64,000 nt of DNA from DASQUK01 sp963717085. GTDB taxonomy: Bacteria > Actinomycetota > Acidimicrobiia > Acidimicrobiales > VFJN01. Position numbers and translations under genes: made by a program. Shown here in pieces: positions 8,140-17,823 of this stretch (its first letter is position 1; each line of letters begins with the position of its first letter). The DNA is taken from positions 62,001 to 126,000 of the forward strand of contig CAVQVM010000021.1 of the NCBI GenBank assembly GCA_963717085.1. The letters run 5' to 3'. The notes under the pieces are model-generated. The model worked only from the letters and a program-made list of their open reading frames with translations. It did not search any database and was not told the DNA's origin.

Positions 8140-8643
8140 TCAGGCCGCGGGGTCGGCCTCGGCCGGCGGCGCGGTGCCGTGGTCGCAGCCCTCGGCGGGC
8201 AAGGTGCCCGGGGCTCGCAGCTCCGCCACCGTGGCCCACAGGTCGGTGGCGGTGACCGGGCCCAGGAATGCGGCCCGCACCACGCCTGACCCGTCGGCGA
8301 CCACCACCGCCGGGACGGCGTCGATGGCGTACTTCCGATGGACCTCGGGGGCGGCGGTGACCTCGACGTCCTGGACCGCCACCGCGGCGCTCGCGAGGAG
8401 CCTGGCCTTGTCCCACACACCCCCACAGGTGTGGCAGGTGGCCGACGTGAACACCGCCACCAGCCAGGGCGCCTCCGGACGCTCGAAGTCACGCCGGTCA
8501 AGCCGCTCGGGCAGCGTGTGACGCACGTTGGTGGGTGCCGCCGGGCGACGCCGCCGCTCGATCACGAGCGCCACCGCCACGGCCGCGGCCCCCAGCACCA
8601 CGACCAGCAGCACCCGTTCCACGCCCCGATGGTCGCGCCCCAC
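8140..8643 (-). CDS. Membrane-anchored thioredoxin-like protein
   Basis: The protein has up to 167 residues: an N-terminal hydrophobic anchor (LLVVVLGAAAVAVALVI), then a thioredoxin fold with the redox motif CHTC in the context FTSATCHTCGGVW, and the cis-proline region IDAVPAVVVADG. CHTC differs from the CGPC of housekeeping thioredoxins. The domain probably faces outside the membrane, or is tethered to it on the inside, and reduces or isomerises disulfides. GTG at 8643 is the longest start; GTG at 8622 (VERVLLVVV) gives a more usual length of charged residues before the helix. The C-terminus holds an extra CDH segment of unknown use. Confidence 0.8.
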   Translation of the reverse strand: MGRDHRGVERVLLVVVLGAAAVAVALVIERRRRPAAPTNVRHTLPERLDRRDFERPEAPWLVAVFTSATCHTCGGVWDKARLLASAAVAVQDVEVTAAPEVHRKYAIDAVPAVVVADGSGVVRAAFLGPVTATDLWATVAELRAPGTLPAEGCDHGTAPPAEADPAA

Positions 8644-8759
8644 CGGTGGCGGTGGCTATTCCCCAGGTGGGGATTCTGTAACGCTCCGGCCCTAGTACAC
8701 GATCAGGAGCTGCCCTAGGGTCACCACCAACACGGCCAACGGCGGATGGGAGGCATCAC

Positions 8760-9298
8760 ATGTCTCAACGAGCTGTGTACAAGACCACGAACGCTGAATA
8801 CCTCGACCGCGCTCTCGAGAACGCTGTCCTCGTACGGCAGGCGCTCGGCCGCCTGGCTGGCGCCTCGTCGCTGGTCGCCCGTGCGCAAGCCCTGGAGGGC
8901 TCGGGTGACCTGCCGCCGAACTCGGCGACGGATTTCGCTGAGTTCAGCGACAGGATGGATACCGGCACGTTCGACCAGGTTGTCAGGGCTGGCTTCACAG
9001 AGGCGATGCAACTCGCGATCCAAAAGGGCAGCCGATCGAGACGTTCTGGGTCACCGCGACCGGTACCGACTTCGAGCTGCACATCTGCGAGGGACACCGA
9101 TCCGTCCTGCTGTTCTTCTTTGTTCCTCGCGAGCAGGATCGCAAGTACGGCTCCACAAGGGCGCTGTCGAGGAGTTGGGTGGTTCGCGTGGACGATCCAG
9201 CTGTGCTTCCGGACCTGCCCCGGAAGCCCCTCGGCGACTCGATAGTGAAGATTCAGTCGAGTGGCGAGGGTGGGTGGCCCGGCGGCGACCTGTACTGA
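8760..9298 (+). pseudogene. Orphan protein gene with one frameshift
   Basis: The first part (ATG at 8760, MSQRAVYKTTNAEYLDRALE) reads to about residue 90 (QLAIQKG) and then loses its coding character. From about 9028 a second frame continues sensibly as QPIETFWVTATGTDFELHIC and runs to TGA at 9296-9298. The junction lies near AAAAGGGC, a homopolymer, so either one base is wrong or the gene is broken. A Shine-Dalgarno-like GGGAGG lies before the ATG. The joined product would be about 178 residues. I do not recognise a family. It has lower GC at third positions than its neighbours, hinting at acquisition. It stands alone, convergent to the cyclase gene. Confidence 0.6.
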
Positions 9299-9307
9299 CA
9301 CCGCCCG

Positions 9308-12300
9308 TCATCGGGCGCGCAAAGCCTCGGCCTGTGCGCGCAGGCCTAGCATGCCCAGCCTCGAGGTGTCGGCGATGACCGTTGCGAGGATTCGGGCGGC
9401 GACGCGAGCGTCGTCCGCCTGACCCCGCGCACGGAGAAGGCACGCCTGCCAATAGCGAGTGCGCGCGAGAAGCGCATGACCGCGTGCGCGCTCCTCGATC
9501 ACCAACGCCCGCTCGAAGTGCGCGGCGGCTTCATCCCATTGCCCGAGGACCGTGCTGAGCATGCCGAGGTAGCGGTCGGCGGCGCCTAGACAAGCAAGGC
9601 CGAGCACGACGGCGAGGAGGTGCCCGGCGAACGGCGTGAGCGGGTCATACAGCGCCGCCGCATGGGCCGGCGTGCCGACACTCGCTGTCACCTCAGCGAG
9701 CATCCCGAGCGCCGAGCCAAACCCGGTCTCCGTCTCGTGTCGACGAAGGCCCTCGGCGACCACACGATCCAGCGTGCGGCGGGCGGCCGACTCCTCGCCC
9801 GCGTCGAGTTGGGCCAGCGCCAAGGTGGCCCACGTGTAGAGGTCGTACCCCGGATCATCGGTGATCCGTACGGCCGGCCTCTGTCCGCGGAGATCACCTT
9901 GTTCGCGTGCGAGATAGATGGACTGCATGAAGTGCATGCCTGACGCGCCGTGGTATGCGCGGGCGTACCGGTGTAGGGCTGCTCCTTGGGACCGGGCTTC
10001 GTCGAAGTGCCCTTCGAGCAACGCTTGTGTGACCCGAAACTGCGCGGTGTATGCGTGCGCCGGCACCCATCGCTGCTCAGCGCCGACGCGTCCGAGCTCG
10101 TCGATCGTCGACCTCAGTGCCGTGGCATCGCCCCGTTCGAGGTGCGCTCCGGCGAGGACTCGAAGCCCGAACGCCGCCGCCCGCGCACCCGCTCTGCGGC
10201 CGAGGTCGACCAGCTCCTCGCCGAGCGCCATCCGCGCGGTGAGGTCGGGCGCGCCTTCGAGGCTCACCGAAAGTGCGTAGAGCGCGTCCGCGAGTGTCAC
10301 GGCATCGTCGCTCTCGCGTGCAAGCGCGACGGCCACTTCGGCGAGCACCCGGCCCTCCCGACCGTGGAGCGTGTGGGTCGCGTACTTGAAGGCCTCGAAC
10401 GCCAGCAACCGCGCCCGAAGCGCGGGATCGCCGTCGCCAAGCACCGAGCGGGCTTCGTCGAAGAGGCTGGTGATCCTGGCGGGCAACGCCATGACGCCGT
10501 ACGCGGGCTCGACAACCACCGCGACGGCGCGTCCGAACTGTGAGGGTGAGCCGTCCCTACGGGCCGCATCGACGGCTCGCAATCCGGTCTCCACCCCCGC
10601 CCTTTCGTCGACGTAGACGAGGGCGCTGGCGAGATCGGTGAGCAGTTCCACGCGCTGGCCGGGCTCGTTCGGCTCGGACTGTTCCAGCAACTGGAGCGCG
10701 CCTTCGAAGTGGGTGGCGGCGTCTTCGAAAGCGAGGTCGGCAACTGCGTTGTGGCCCGCCCGCGTGGCGTATGTGATTGCCTTGCCGGCACCGACCAGTG
10801 GCACCGCACGAGTGAAGTGCAGCGCGAGCTCGGCGGCGGGGGGCCCTGACCCCCCTGTCTCCTCCAATGCAGCGCCCACCCGCGCGTGGAGCTGGGCGCG
10901 CGGGGCGGTGCGCAGAGCAGTGGTCAGCGTTTGCCGGATGATCGCGTGCGAGAACGTGTACCGCCCCATGTGCGCAGGGTCCTCACACACGAGCCCGGCG
11001 TCGGCCGCCCGATCGAGCGACTCCAGGATGCTCTCGGTCGGCGCTCCCGATGCCCTGCCGAGCACACCGGCGTCGAACTCGCGACCGACGACAGCCGCAA
11101 GGGTCAGGAGATCGTTCACCGTTGCCGGGAGTCTGCGGAGCCGCTGTGCGATCACCTCGCGCACGCCTTCCGGCAGGTCCACCGGGCCGAGCTCTGCCCA
11201 CGGCACCTCGCCGCCATTGGTGAGCGGCAGGGCATCGGTCTCCACGAGATGACGCACGAGCTCCTCGACGAAGAACGGGTTCCCATCCGTCTCCCGGTGC
11301 AGCGCAGCAACCAGGGACGGCCCGACCTCGCGTTGGGTCAATCCCGCAAGAAGTTCTCCGCTGTCCTCCGCCGAGAGCCCCGTGAGCGTCACCCTCGTCA
11401 CAAATGGCTCCCGGCGCATGTCGGCCAGCAGGTCCGCCAGCTGATCGTCACGGCGCACTTCGACGTCGCGGTAGCAGGCGACGATCAGGAGGGGGACGCC
11501 TGACGTGGAGCGAACGAGGTGCCGAAGTAGGAGCAGGGTGGGTTTGTCGGCCCAGTGCAGATCGTCGAGGACGAGAACCGTGCCGCGGGTTGCCGTGATT
11601 CCCGTGAGGAGTGCCGTCAGCGCTTCGAAGAAGCGATAACGGTCGGCTACAGGGTCGCCCGAGATCGGTGCGGAGGCCGTGGGGATGCGACCCGACAGCT
11701 CGGGGAACACGCGCGCAAGGTCGTGCTCCAGGCCGTGCAGGCTCTCGTGCAGCGTCGATGTCGAGTACACGGCAACGCAAGGCCGCAGCGCCTCGACGAA
11801 CGGTTGGTACGGAACGATCGCCTCCTCGTCACAACGCCCGTAGAGCACGACGCCACCCTGCCCGTGCACTCGGTGCGCCAGAGCACCGGCAAGACGTGTC
11901 TTACCGATGCCGGGCTCACCAGCCAGGAGTGCGAGCTCCCTGGTCCCGTCGACCGCTCGTTGCCACGCACGCTCCAGCCGTTCGAGCTCATCGCGTCGAC
12001 CAGCGAGTCCTTCGTCGCCCGGTGCGAACGACGGTGCGGGCAACGCCAGGGAGCCGGGGAACGCATCGAGCGATTGCAGCGGGGGAAACTGCAAGGCGAG
12101 CCCTGACGTGGCCAGCTCGTAGACATGCTCGGGCTGCTCGAGGCCGCGTAGGCGATGCTCTCCGAGATCCAGAAGCTCTAGCTCGTCGGGAAGCACGTCG
12201 CGCACGAGATCGGCGCTCACATGCGACATCACGACCTGCCCGCCATGCGCAGCCGCCATGAGCCGACTCGCACGGCTCAGCGCAAGGCCGAAGTAGTCAC

Positions 12301-12622
12301 CGTCGCGTTCGTCGGCTTCGCCGGTGTGGATCCCGACACGGATGCGAAGCGGCCCCGTGGAGTCCCACGTTTCGGAGTTGAACGCTTGTACCGCCTCGGC
12401 TGCCGCCGCGACCGCATCCGGAGCGGCGGTGAACACGGCATGGACACCGTCACCGGTCGACTTGACCACATGTCCGCGATGCGCCTCGACCGCGGCGCGC
12501 AAGATGGCGTCATGGCGCGCCAAAGCGGCCCGCATTTCGTGGGGATGCTTCTCCCACTTGCCCGTCGACCCTTCGAGATCGGTGAACAGGAAGGTCACCG
12601 TCCCCGAGGGCAATCCAGTCAC
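9308..12622 (-). CDS. Class III nucleotidyl cyclase domain - AAA ATPase - TPR-like signalling protein
   Basis: This 1104-residue protein starts at GTG 12622, with AGGAGG 6 nt upstream. Residues 5-170 are a class III cyclase homology domain: metal Asp15 in FTDLEGST, Lys54 and Asp58 in VVKSTGDGVHAVF, and substrate-site Asp109. The transition-state Asn is Ser116 (LALSRASRLM, where relatives have VNRAARLM), while Arg120 is kept, so activity may be low or lost. Residues 205-500 form an ATPase module with Walker A GEPGIGKT (235-242) and Walker B VLVLDDLHWAD. The remaining 600 residues look like helical repeats of the TPR class. There is no C-terminal LuxR HTH domain. Such proteins act as cytoplasmic signalling ATPases; the ligand is unknown. 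Confidence 0.85.
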   Translation of the reverse strand: MTGLPSGTVTFLFTDLEGSTGKWEKHPHEMRAALARHDAILRAAVEAHRGHVVKSTGDGVHAVFTAAPDAVAAAAEAVQAFNSETWDSTGPLRIRVGIHTGEADERDGDYFGLALSRASRLMAAAHGGQVVMSHVSADLVRDVLPDELELLDLGEHRLRGLEQPEHVYELATSGLALQFPPLQSLDAFPGSLALPAPSFAPGDEGLAGRRDELERLERAWQRAVDGTRELALLAGEPGIGKTRLAGALAHRVHGQGGVVLYGRCDEEAIVPYQPFVEALRPCVAVYSTSTLHESLHGLEHDLARVFPELSGRIPTASAPISGDPVADRYRFFEALTALLTGITATRGTVLVLDDLHWADKPTLLLLRHLVRSTSGVPLLIVACYRDVEVRRDDQLADLLADMRREPFVTRVTLTGLSAEDSGELLAGLTQREVGPSLVAALHRETDGNPFFVEELVRHLVETDALPLTNGGEVPWAELGPVDLPEGVREVIAQRLRRLPATVNDLLTLAAVVGREFDAGVLGRASGAPTESILESLDRAADAGLVCEDPAHMGRYTFSHAIIRQTLTTALRTAPRAQLHARVGAALEETGGSGPPAAELALHFTRAVPLVGAGKAITYATRAGHNAVADLAFEDAATHFEGALQLLEQSEPNEPGQRVELLTDLASALVYVDERAGVETGLRAVDAARRDGSPSQFGRAVAVVVEPAYGVMALPARITSLFDEARSVLGDGDPALRARLLAFEAFKYATHTLHGREGRVLAEVAVALARESDDAVTLADALYALSVSLEGAPDLTARMALGEELVDLGRRAGARAAAFGLRVLAGAHLERGDATALRSTIDELGRVGAEQRWVPAHAYTAQFRVTQALLEGHFDEARSQGAALHRYARAYHGASGMHFMQSIYLAREQGDLRGQRPAVRITDDPGYDLYTWATLALAQLDAGEESAARRTLDRVVAEGLRRHETETGFGSALGMLAEVTASVGTPAHAAALYDPLTPFAGHLLAVVLGLACLGAADRYLGMLSTVLGQWDEAAAHFERALVIEERARGHALLARTRYWQACLLRARGQADDARVAARILATVIADTSRLGMLGLRAQAEALRAR

Positions 12623-12758
12623 TATGAGCCTCCTGCCCCGTGCCAGTAAACCCGGCGGTCGTCCGCGCCTGCCAGGATTTTCCGCTCAACCTCCGTCCGT
12701 CCGCCTGACACGCCTGGGGCCGCGGGCCTGCAGCGCCCGAGTGTTCTTCGATCGAGCG

Positions 12759-12857
12759 CTAGTCGTCGATCAGCCGTTCGACCGCCGGGCCTGCCAGCGA
12801 GCGGGCAACGTCGATCTCCTCAGCGTTCCCCCGGACGATCGAGCGATACGGAGCCAT
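12759..12857 (-). CDS. Possible 32-residue ORF or alternative C-terminus of the DUF5719 gene
   Basis: ATG at 12857 opens MAPYRSIVRGNAEEIDVAR and ends in AGPAVERLIDD before TAG at 12759. About 80% or more of its codons end in G or C, higher than the last 13 codons of the overlapping DUF5719 frame. It could be the genuine C-terminus of that protein after a frameshift near 12857, or a small separate gene. No ribosome binding site is seen. Confidence 0.25.
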   Translation of the reverse strand: MAPYRSIVRGNAEEIDVARSLAGPAVERLIDD

Positions 12858-14427
12858 CGACGCTGGGAATCCCCACGCCGGCCGCCAAGGCAAGACCGCC
12901 CTCTCCCATCACCATCCGCTCGACGACGACCGGAGTCTCCGCCTCGACCACCCACGCCACCCCGTGAGCCCGGTCGTGCAGCGCGACCCGGCCACCGGGC
13001 GGCACCTCGACGCCGTGGGCGCCATCGACCTCGGTCTTTCCGCCATTCGCCACGGTGAGTAGCGCCACCCGTACCGAACGCTCCGGGTCGGGGTTGAACG
13101 CCACGATGCGAACCTCCGCCGCATCCGTGCCCAAGGACGACGGGAACGCCCACCGGGTGGCCGCCACGACCGCACCGGGACCGCTCGTCACGTCGCCGGC
13201 CGCCTCGCCGCCCTCGTCGTCGCCGTCATCCGTGTCGTCGTCCCCGTCCCGCTCCCCGGCCTGGGTCGTGGCCCGCTCCACCACGACCGGCACGCCGTTG
13301 GTGGAGCGCACCACGGTGGCGTGCTCCACGCCGGGGACGACCCGGTCCTCGGCGCCGTAGTCGACGACGGCGAATGTACCGGCCCGGACGCTCAGGCGGA
13401 ACGGTTGCGGCGCCGGCTTCGATCCGTCGGTCGTGGGCAGTACCCGTACCTCAACCTCCGCGCGTTCGCCGCCCGGGTTGTAGACGACGATTCGCTCGGT
13501 ATGGCTGTCGTCGACCGCTCCGTCGGGGAACGCCCAGGCCGTCGACGCTTCGGGCACGCCCAACGCCACGGCGAGGCCCTCGGGGCCCAGGCTGCCGTCG
13601 AACTCCTGTAGGCGTTCGGCGACGACCCGGCCGGCGCGCGTCCGCAGGGTGGCCGACACCTGCGATTCACGGGCGACGTCGTCGCCGATGTCGACACCCA
13701 CCACCGTGCCCGCAGCCACCGGGAAGCCCTGGAAGCGCACGGGCTCGCGCGATCCGGCATCCGTGTTGAAGGTGATGTCGACGATGGCGTCGGTGGGGAA
13801 CGGGTTGAACAGCACCAGCACGTCGCGGGCGTCGCGGGTGGTGGCACCGGACGCCAGGTGCCACACCGGTGCGCTGGCCGACGCGCAGGGGCCTACGTCC
13901 ACGCCGTGGGGGCCCGTGACGCGGTGCTCGACCGCCACCGGCCCGCCGTCGGCCTCGACCAGTGCCGCCACCAGCGGCGCCGGCACGAGGTCACCCAGCC
14001 GCAGCTCCACCCGACCGCGGCCCGGCAGCCAGAACACCCGCGCCCCCGGCGCCGGCGGCGCCGTGGCCGGTGCCTCGGCCACCTCGGCGATCGTGGGAGA
14101 CGACGACGCCAGCACGCCGCCGTACACCGTGACGGTGACGCCGACGCTCTTGTCGCCGGGATTGAAGACGGTCACCGAGTGATCCGCCATCCCGCCCGCG
14201 TCCCCGGTGCCCGCGGCGCAGTACCACGTCGATGCCAGGGCGCCAGCGGCGGCCACGGCCGGCATCCCCGAGGCCGAGTCCGCGGCAGCAGCGTCGACCG
14301 CGCCCGCGGCGGCCGTCCCCCGGCCCTCCTCGGTCGATGCGTGCCACACGGCCGCACCGATGGCCGCCGTCAGCAGCACGATGACAGGAAGGCGCGGCGA
14401 CCGGCGCCGCAGGCGCGGGCGCTTCAC
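12820..14427 (-). CDS. DUF5719 family secreted or membrane-anchored protein
   Basis: This 535-residue protein has an N-terminal Arg-rich stretch, one hydrophobic segment (LPVIVLLTAAIGAAVW) and a long extracytoplasmic beta-rich region. Repeated blocks resemble each other: FNPGDKSVGVTVTV, LFNPFPTDAIVDITF, VYNPGGERAEVEVRV and FNPDPERSVRVAL. These suggest at least four tandem beta-sandwich-like repeats. An acidic linker (about residues 390-412, DDDTDDGDDEGGE) separates the last one. DUF5719 proteins are encoded beside giant GT2 genes in actinobacteria, as here. The GTG start at 14427 overlaps the GT2 stop (GTGA), so the pair is probably co-translated and may act together at the envelope. The biochemical role is unknown. 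Confidence 0.72.
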   Translation of the reverse strand: MKRPRLRRRSPRLPVIVLLTAAIGAAVWHASTEEGRGTAAAGAVDAAAADSASGMPAVAAAGALASTWYCAAGTGDAGGMADHSVTVFNPGDKSVGVTVTVYGGVLASSSPTIAEVAEAPATAPPAPGARVFWLPGRGRVELRLGDLVPAPLVAALVEADGGPVAVEHRVTGPHGVDVGPCASASAPVWHLASGATTRDARDVLVLFNPFPTDAIVDITFNTDAGSREPVRFQGFPVAAGTVVGVDIGDDVARESQVSATLRTRAGRVVAERLQEFDGSLGPEGLAVALGVPEASTAWAFPDGAVDDSHTERIVVYNPGGERAEVEVRVLPTTDGSKPAPQPFRLSVRAGTFAVVDYGAEDRVVPGVEHATVVRSTNGVPVVVERATTQAGERDGDDDTDDGDDEGGEAAGDVTSGPGAVVAATRWAFPSSLGTDAAEVRIVAFNPDPERSVRVALLTVANGGKTEVDGAHGVEVPPGGRVALHDRAHGVAWVVEAETPVVVERMVMGEGGLALAAGVGIPSVDGSVSLDRPGER

Positions 14428-17400
14428 GTCGGGGCCCCGGCCCCCGCCGGCACCGGCTCGCCTTCGCGGGACGGCTCGTCGTCGGGAGCGGGCTCGTGGT
14501 GCGCTGGCTCGCCATCAGCGGGGCCGTCGTCGGTCGAACCTGCGGCCCGGTCCGGCCGGGACGCCGACGGCGACGGAGCCTCGGACCCGAAGCGCATCCG
14601 CACTGCGACGGCCAGCACCAACAGCCACAACGCACCCTGGAGCGCCACCAGCGCGTAGCGGGCCGCCGGGGTGTGGTAGTCGAGCACGGCGTCGCCACTG
14701 CCCACTCCCTCCGGGACCGCGAACGCGTCGGCCCAGCCGTACGCGTCGACTCGGTCGGCCCGGCGGCCGTCTACTTCGAGGACCCAACGATCCGACGTCG
14801 ACGACGACTGCACCACCGTTGCCCCGGCCTCGACGGGGCCGCGGGAGGTCCGCCCGTCGCCAGCCGACTCCACGAGTGCGGGCGACGCCGCCGACAGGTC
14901 GATGCGCTGCATCGCCGCCACCGACGTCTCCTCGAGGGCGGACGGGTCGATGCCGGTCGCCCGGATCGGTGCGAACGCGACGTTGCGATAGAGGGCCAGC
15001 GCGTCGTCGACGGCAACCTGTTCGAGGTCGAGCTGCCCGTCGAGCTCCTCGATCAACTCATCGACTGCGCCCGCCGATGCGAGGGCAGCCGGTCCTGGCC
15101 CGGCCGTTCCGCCGTCGGTCCGCTCCACTGCGCTCGCAGGCGCCAAGGCGCGGGGGACCGCCACGTACTGGACGCCCATCGGCGCCAGCACCCGCCCCAG
15201 CTTGCTGGTCTGGCCGCCGGCGGCGAGCCGCAGCGCCTCGCCGAGGCGGCCGCTCGCCCCCAACCCGGTCGCCGGCCACAGGTCGACGACGCCGGGCGCG
15301 GACGCCTCCACGGCCGTGTAGGAGAGGCCGTTGTCGAGCTCCCAGGCCTGCCCGCCCGGCAGCACCGCGGGGTCGCCCACCCAGAGCACCCGCGACGGTT
15401 CGTCGGCCACGGCGGCATCGACGGTGCCCATCACGTCCCCGAACTGGCCGGGTGGCATGTGCCACCAGCCGTCCATCGCCCCCACCGCCACCGGAGCGGT
15501 CGCCACCGTCAACGCCAGCACCGCGAGCGCCGACACCGTCCGGCGAAAGCCGAAGCGCCAGGATCGCCCCCGAACGTCCAACTCGATCGCCGCCACACCG
15601 AGGGCGACGGCGAACGCCAGCGCCGCGGCCGCCGGTGCCAGAACCACACCGGGCTCGGGCAGCCGCAGGTGGATGTGCCCCTCCTGCTGCGCCCACAGCA
15701 CCGCCCAGCACGCCACGGCCACCGCCCATGCCCGCACGGCCCAGCCCAGCCTCCAGTCGCGCCCGACCAGGAGCGGCAGTGCCGCCGCCCCCGCCAGGCA
15801 GAAGCCGAGCGGGGCGATTCCCAGGGATCCGGTATCGAAGCGCAGCAGGTCGAGAGCCGTCAGCGCGCCCGCAGGCCGTTCGAGCCCCATCCAGGCGTCG
15901 GCCGCCGTCCGCGACCGGATCACGTCGATCAGCGCCGGAAGGTGCAGCAGCGTCCCCACCAGCGCCGCCCCGACCGAGACCGTCACCAGGCGGCCGATGC
16001 CGCGCCGTTGGAAGGCGAGGAGCGTGCCCGCCACCAGCGCCAGTGCCACCAGCAGCACCAGAGCGGGCGCCTGGGGCACGAGCAGGGCGGCGAGCCCGGT
16101 CACCGCCCCCGTCGCGACCACGTGCTGCCACAACGGCCGAGGGCTCGGGGGCACCGGTCCGTCGGCCGAGAACGGCGCCACGAGCGACGACTGGGCGAGC
16201 CGGCTCAGCAACCATGGGGAGGCGGCATACGCCGCTGCCACCGACCAGCGGCCGGCGGCGAGGGCGTCGTAGGGCAGCGGCACCGCCGCATAGGCGACGG
16301 CGGCGGCCACCTGCGCCGGCTTCGAGCCGGTGGGGCGCAGCAGCCGGTAGGCACCGACCACGCCTGCCGGCACCAGGCCGACGACCAGCAGCGTGCGGGC
16401 CAAGGCCAGCTGCCCGCCGAGCACCGCGCCCAGCCCGCCGGCCACGCCGGCAAGGGTGGGCGCCGAGGCATCCGCCCCCAACCCCACCGGCCGGTATCCG
16501 CCGGCCCACGCACTCACGAGGTCGCCTGCCGATCCGGGAAAGGCAACGAACTCACCCACGGCCGGTACGTACCTGGTGACGAGGTGCCGGCTGCCGAACA
16601 GGACCACGCCCGCGAGGACGGTGGTGATCAGCGCGGTGGCCGGCGTCCAGGGTGCGATGGCGTCGGACGGCGGCGTCGGCTCGGCGGCGAGTGGCGGCCC
16701 GGGCCCGACCGACCCCTCCGAGGGATCGATGGTGGCGTCGGCGGAGGATCCGTTGCGGCGCATGCGCCGGAGCCACAGGCGCGGACCGATGAGCCCTCGC
16801 ACCTGCATGCGGTGAACATCGCGATCGGAGGCCTGGCGTACACGCCTGACCTGCCGCCGGGCCCGCCACAGCGACAACGGGTGGAGCAGGTTCCACACCC
16901 AGGCGCCGAGCGCGACGCGGGCCCGCCGCGGCCGGCCCGTCACCATGCCGCCGACGGCCTGCACCAGGCTGAGGGCGAACGCCTGCGGAACGATCCGCAG
17001 CAGGTCGAGACGGCTCGAACAGGAGAGCAGCGCCCGGATGCGATAGCGGGCCTGGTCCCGGGGGCCGGCCCACGACTGCCCGTCGCGCCGCACCCGCGCG
17101 TCGGTGGCCACCAGCACCCGGGAGCCGGCAGCGCGGGCGCGCCAGCAGAGGCCCAGCTCGTCGTTCGGCGACGCGATCGCCTCGTCGAACCCGGCCATCG
17201 CCGCGAACCGGTCCGCACGCACGAGCGTGAACCCGGCGGGAAACGCGAACAGGTCACGCACGCCGTCGTGTTGACCTTGATCCAGCTCGCGGCGTTCGAC
17301 GAGCGGCATCGTGGTGCCCACCCGGTCCACGCCGAGGCCGACGTGCAACAGGCGTCGGGGGTCGTCCTGGGCCACGAACTTGGGGCCGACGACATCAGCG

Positions 17401-17768
17401 TCCCACTCGGTGGCGGCCCCGACGAGTGCGCTCACGGCCCCCGTGTCCGGGAGGACATGGTCGTGGCAGAACACGAAGAACTCGGCCCGCCGGGCCTGCG
17501 GCCGGTCACGATCGAGCACATGGTTGGCGGCGGTGGCGAAGCCCTCGGTACCCGGCGCGTGCAACACCCGGGCGGCGGGCAGGGCAGCACGGACCCGGTC
17601 GGCAGTGCCGTTCTCCCCGGCGGCGTCGACGACGAGCACGGACAGCTCGGGGTAGTCCTGCTCGGCGAGGGCCCCCAGCAGGACTTCGAACCGGTTGGCG
17701 TGCAGTCCGTGCGTGACCACGACCGCCAGAACCGGTGGAGAGGCGAGCGGTTGCTCCTCCGATTCCAC
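14424..17768 (-). CDS. Giant membrane-bound family 2 glycosyltransferase
   Basis: The predicted protein has 1114 residues. Residues 8-270 form a GT2 domain (VLAVVVTHG start, LSVLVVDAAGENGT, FFVFCHDHVLPD as the DxD-like region, then FDEAIASPNDELGLCWRA). A basic linker follows, then about 12-14 membrane segments and a C-terminal extracytoplasmic domain with one last helix (residues about 1050-1075). Proteins of this layout accompany DUF5719 in actinobacteria and are thought to build envelope polysaccharide. The GTG at 17768 is chosen because TACCCT lies 10 nt upstream and the GT2 core follows at once. The upstream open frame runs into a repeat (17824-17876) and is unlikely to be translated. Confidence 0.8.
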   Translation of the reverse strand: MESEEQPLASPPVLAVVVTHGLHANRFEVLLGALAEQDYPELSVLVVDAAGENGTADRVRAALPAARVLHAPGTEGFATAANHVLDRDRPQARRAEFFVFCHDHVLPDTGAVSALVGAATEWDADVVGPKFVAQDDPRRLLHVGLGVDRVGTTMPLVERRELDQGQHDGVRDLFAFPAGFTLVRADRFAAMAGFDEAIASPNDELGLCWRARAAGSRVLVATDARVRRDGQSWAGPRDQARYRIRALLSCSSRLDLLRIVPQAFALSLVQAVGGMVTGRPRRARVALGAWVWNLLHPLSLWRARRQVRRVRQASDRDVHRMQVRGLIGPRLWLRRMRRNGSSADATIDPSEGSVGPGPPLAAEPTPPSDAIAPWTPATALITTVLAGVVLFGSRHLVTRYVPAVGEFVAFPGSAGDLVSAWAGGYRPVGLGADASAPTLAGVAGGLGAVLGGQLALARTLLVVGLVPAGVVGAYRLLRPTGSKPAQVAAAVAYAAVPLPYDALAAGRWSVAAAYAASPWLLSRLAQSSLVAPFSADGPVPPSPRPLWQHVVATGAVTGLAALLVPQAPALVLLVALALVAGTLLAFQRRGIGRLVTVSVGAALVGTLLHLPALIDVIRSRTAADAWMGLERPAGALTALDLLRFDTGSLGIAPLGFCLAGAAALPLLVGRDWRLGWAVRAWAVAVACWAVLWAQQEGHIHLRLPEPGVVLAPAAAALAFAVALGVAAIELDVRGRSWRFGFRRTVSALAVLALTVATAPVAVGAMDGWWHMPPGQFGDVMGTVDAAVADEPSRVLWVGDPAVLPGGQAWELDNGLSYTAVEASAPGVVDLWPATGLGASGRLGEALRLAAGGQTSKLGRVLAPMGVQYVAVPRALAPASAVERTDGGTAGPGPAALASAGAVDELIEELDGQLDLEQVAVDDALALYRNVAFAPIRATGIDPSALEETSVAAMQRIDLSAASPALVESAGDGRTSRGPVEAGATVVQSSSTSDRWVLEVDGRRADRVDAYGWADAFAVPEGVGSGDAVLDYHTPAARYALVALQGALWLLVLAVAVRMRFGSEAPSPSASRPDRAAGSTDDGPADGEPAHHEPAPDDEPSREGEPVPAGAGAPT

Positions 17769-17778
17769 GACGACGCGG

Positions 17779-17784
17779 AGGGTA
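17779..17784 (-). promoter_or_regulatory. -10 box TACCCT before the giant GT2
   Basis: TACCCT on the minus strand lies 10 nt before GTG 17768. It forms a divergent promoter pair with TAGCCT at 17874. Confidence 0.4.
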
Positions 17785-17823
17785 CCGAAGGGCCCGTTCG
17801 CAGCCGCGGACCCCCCGATCGCA

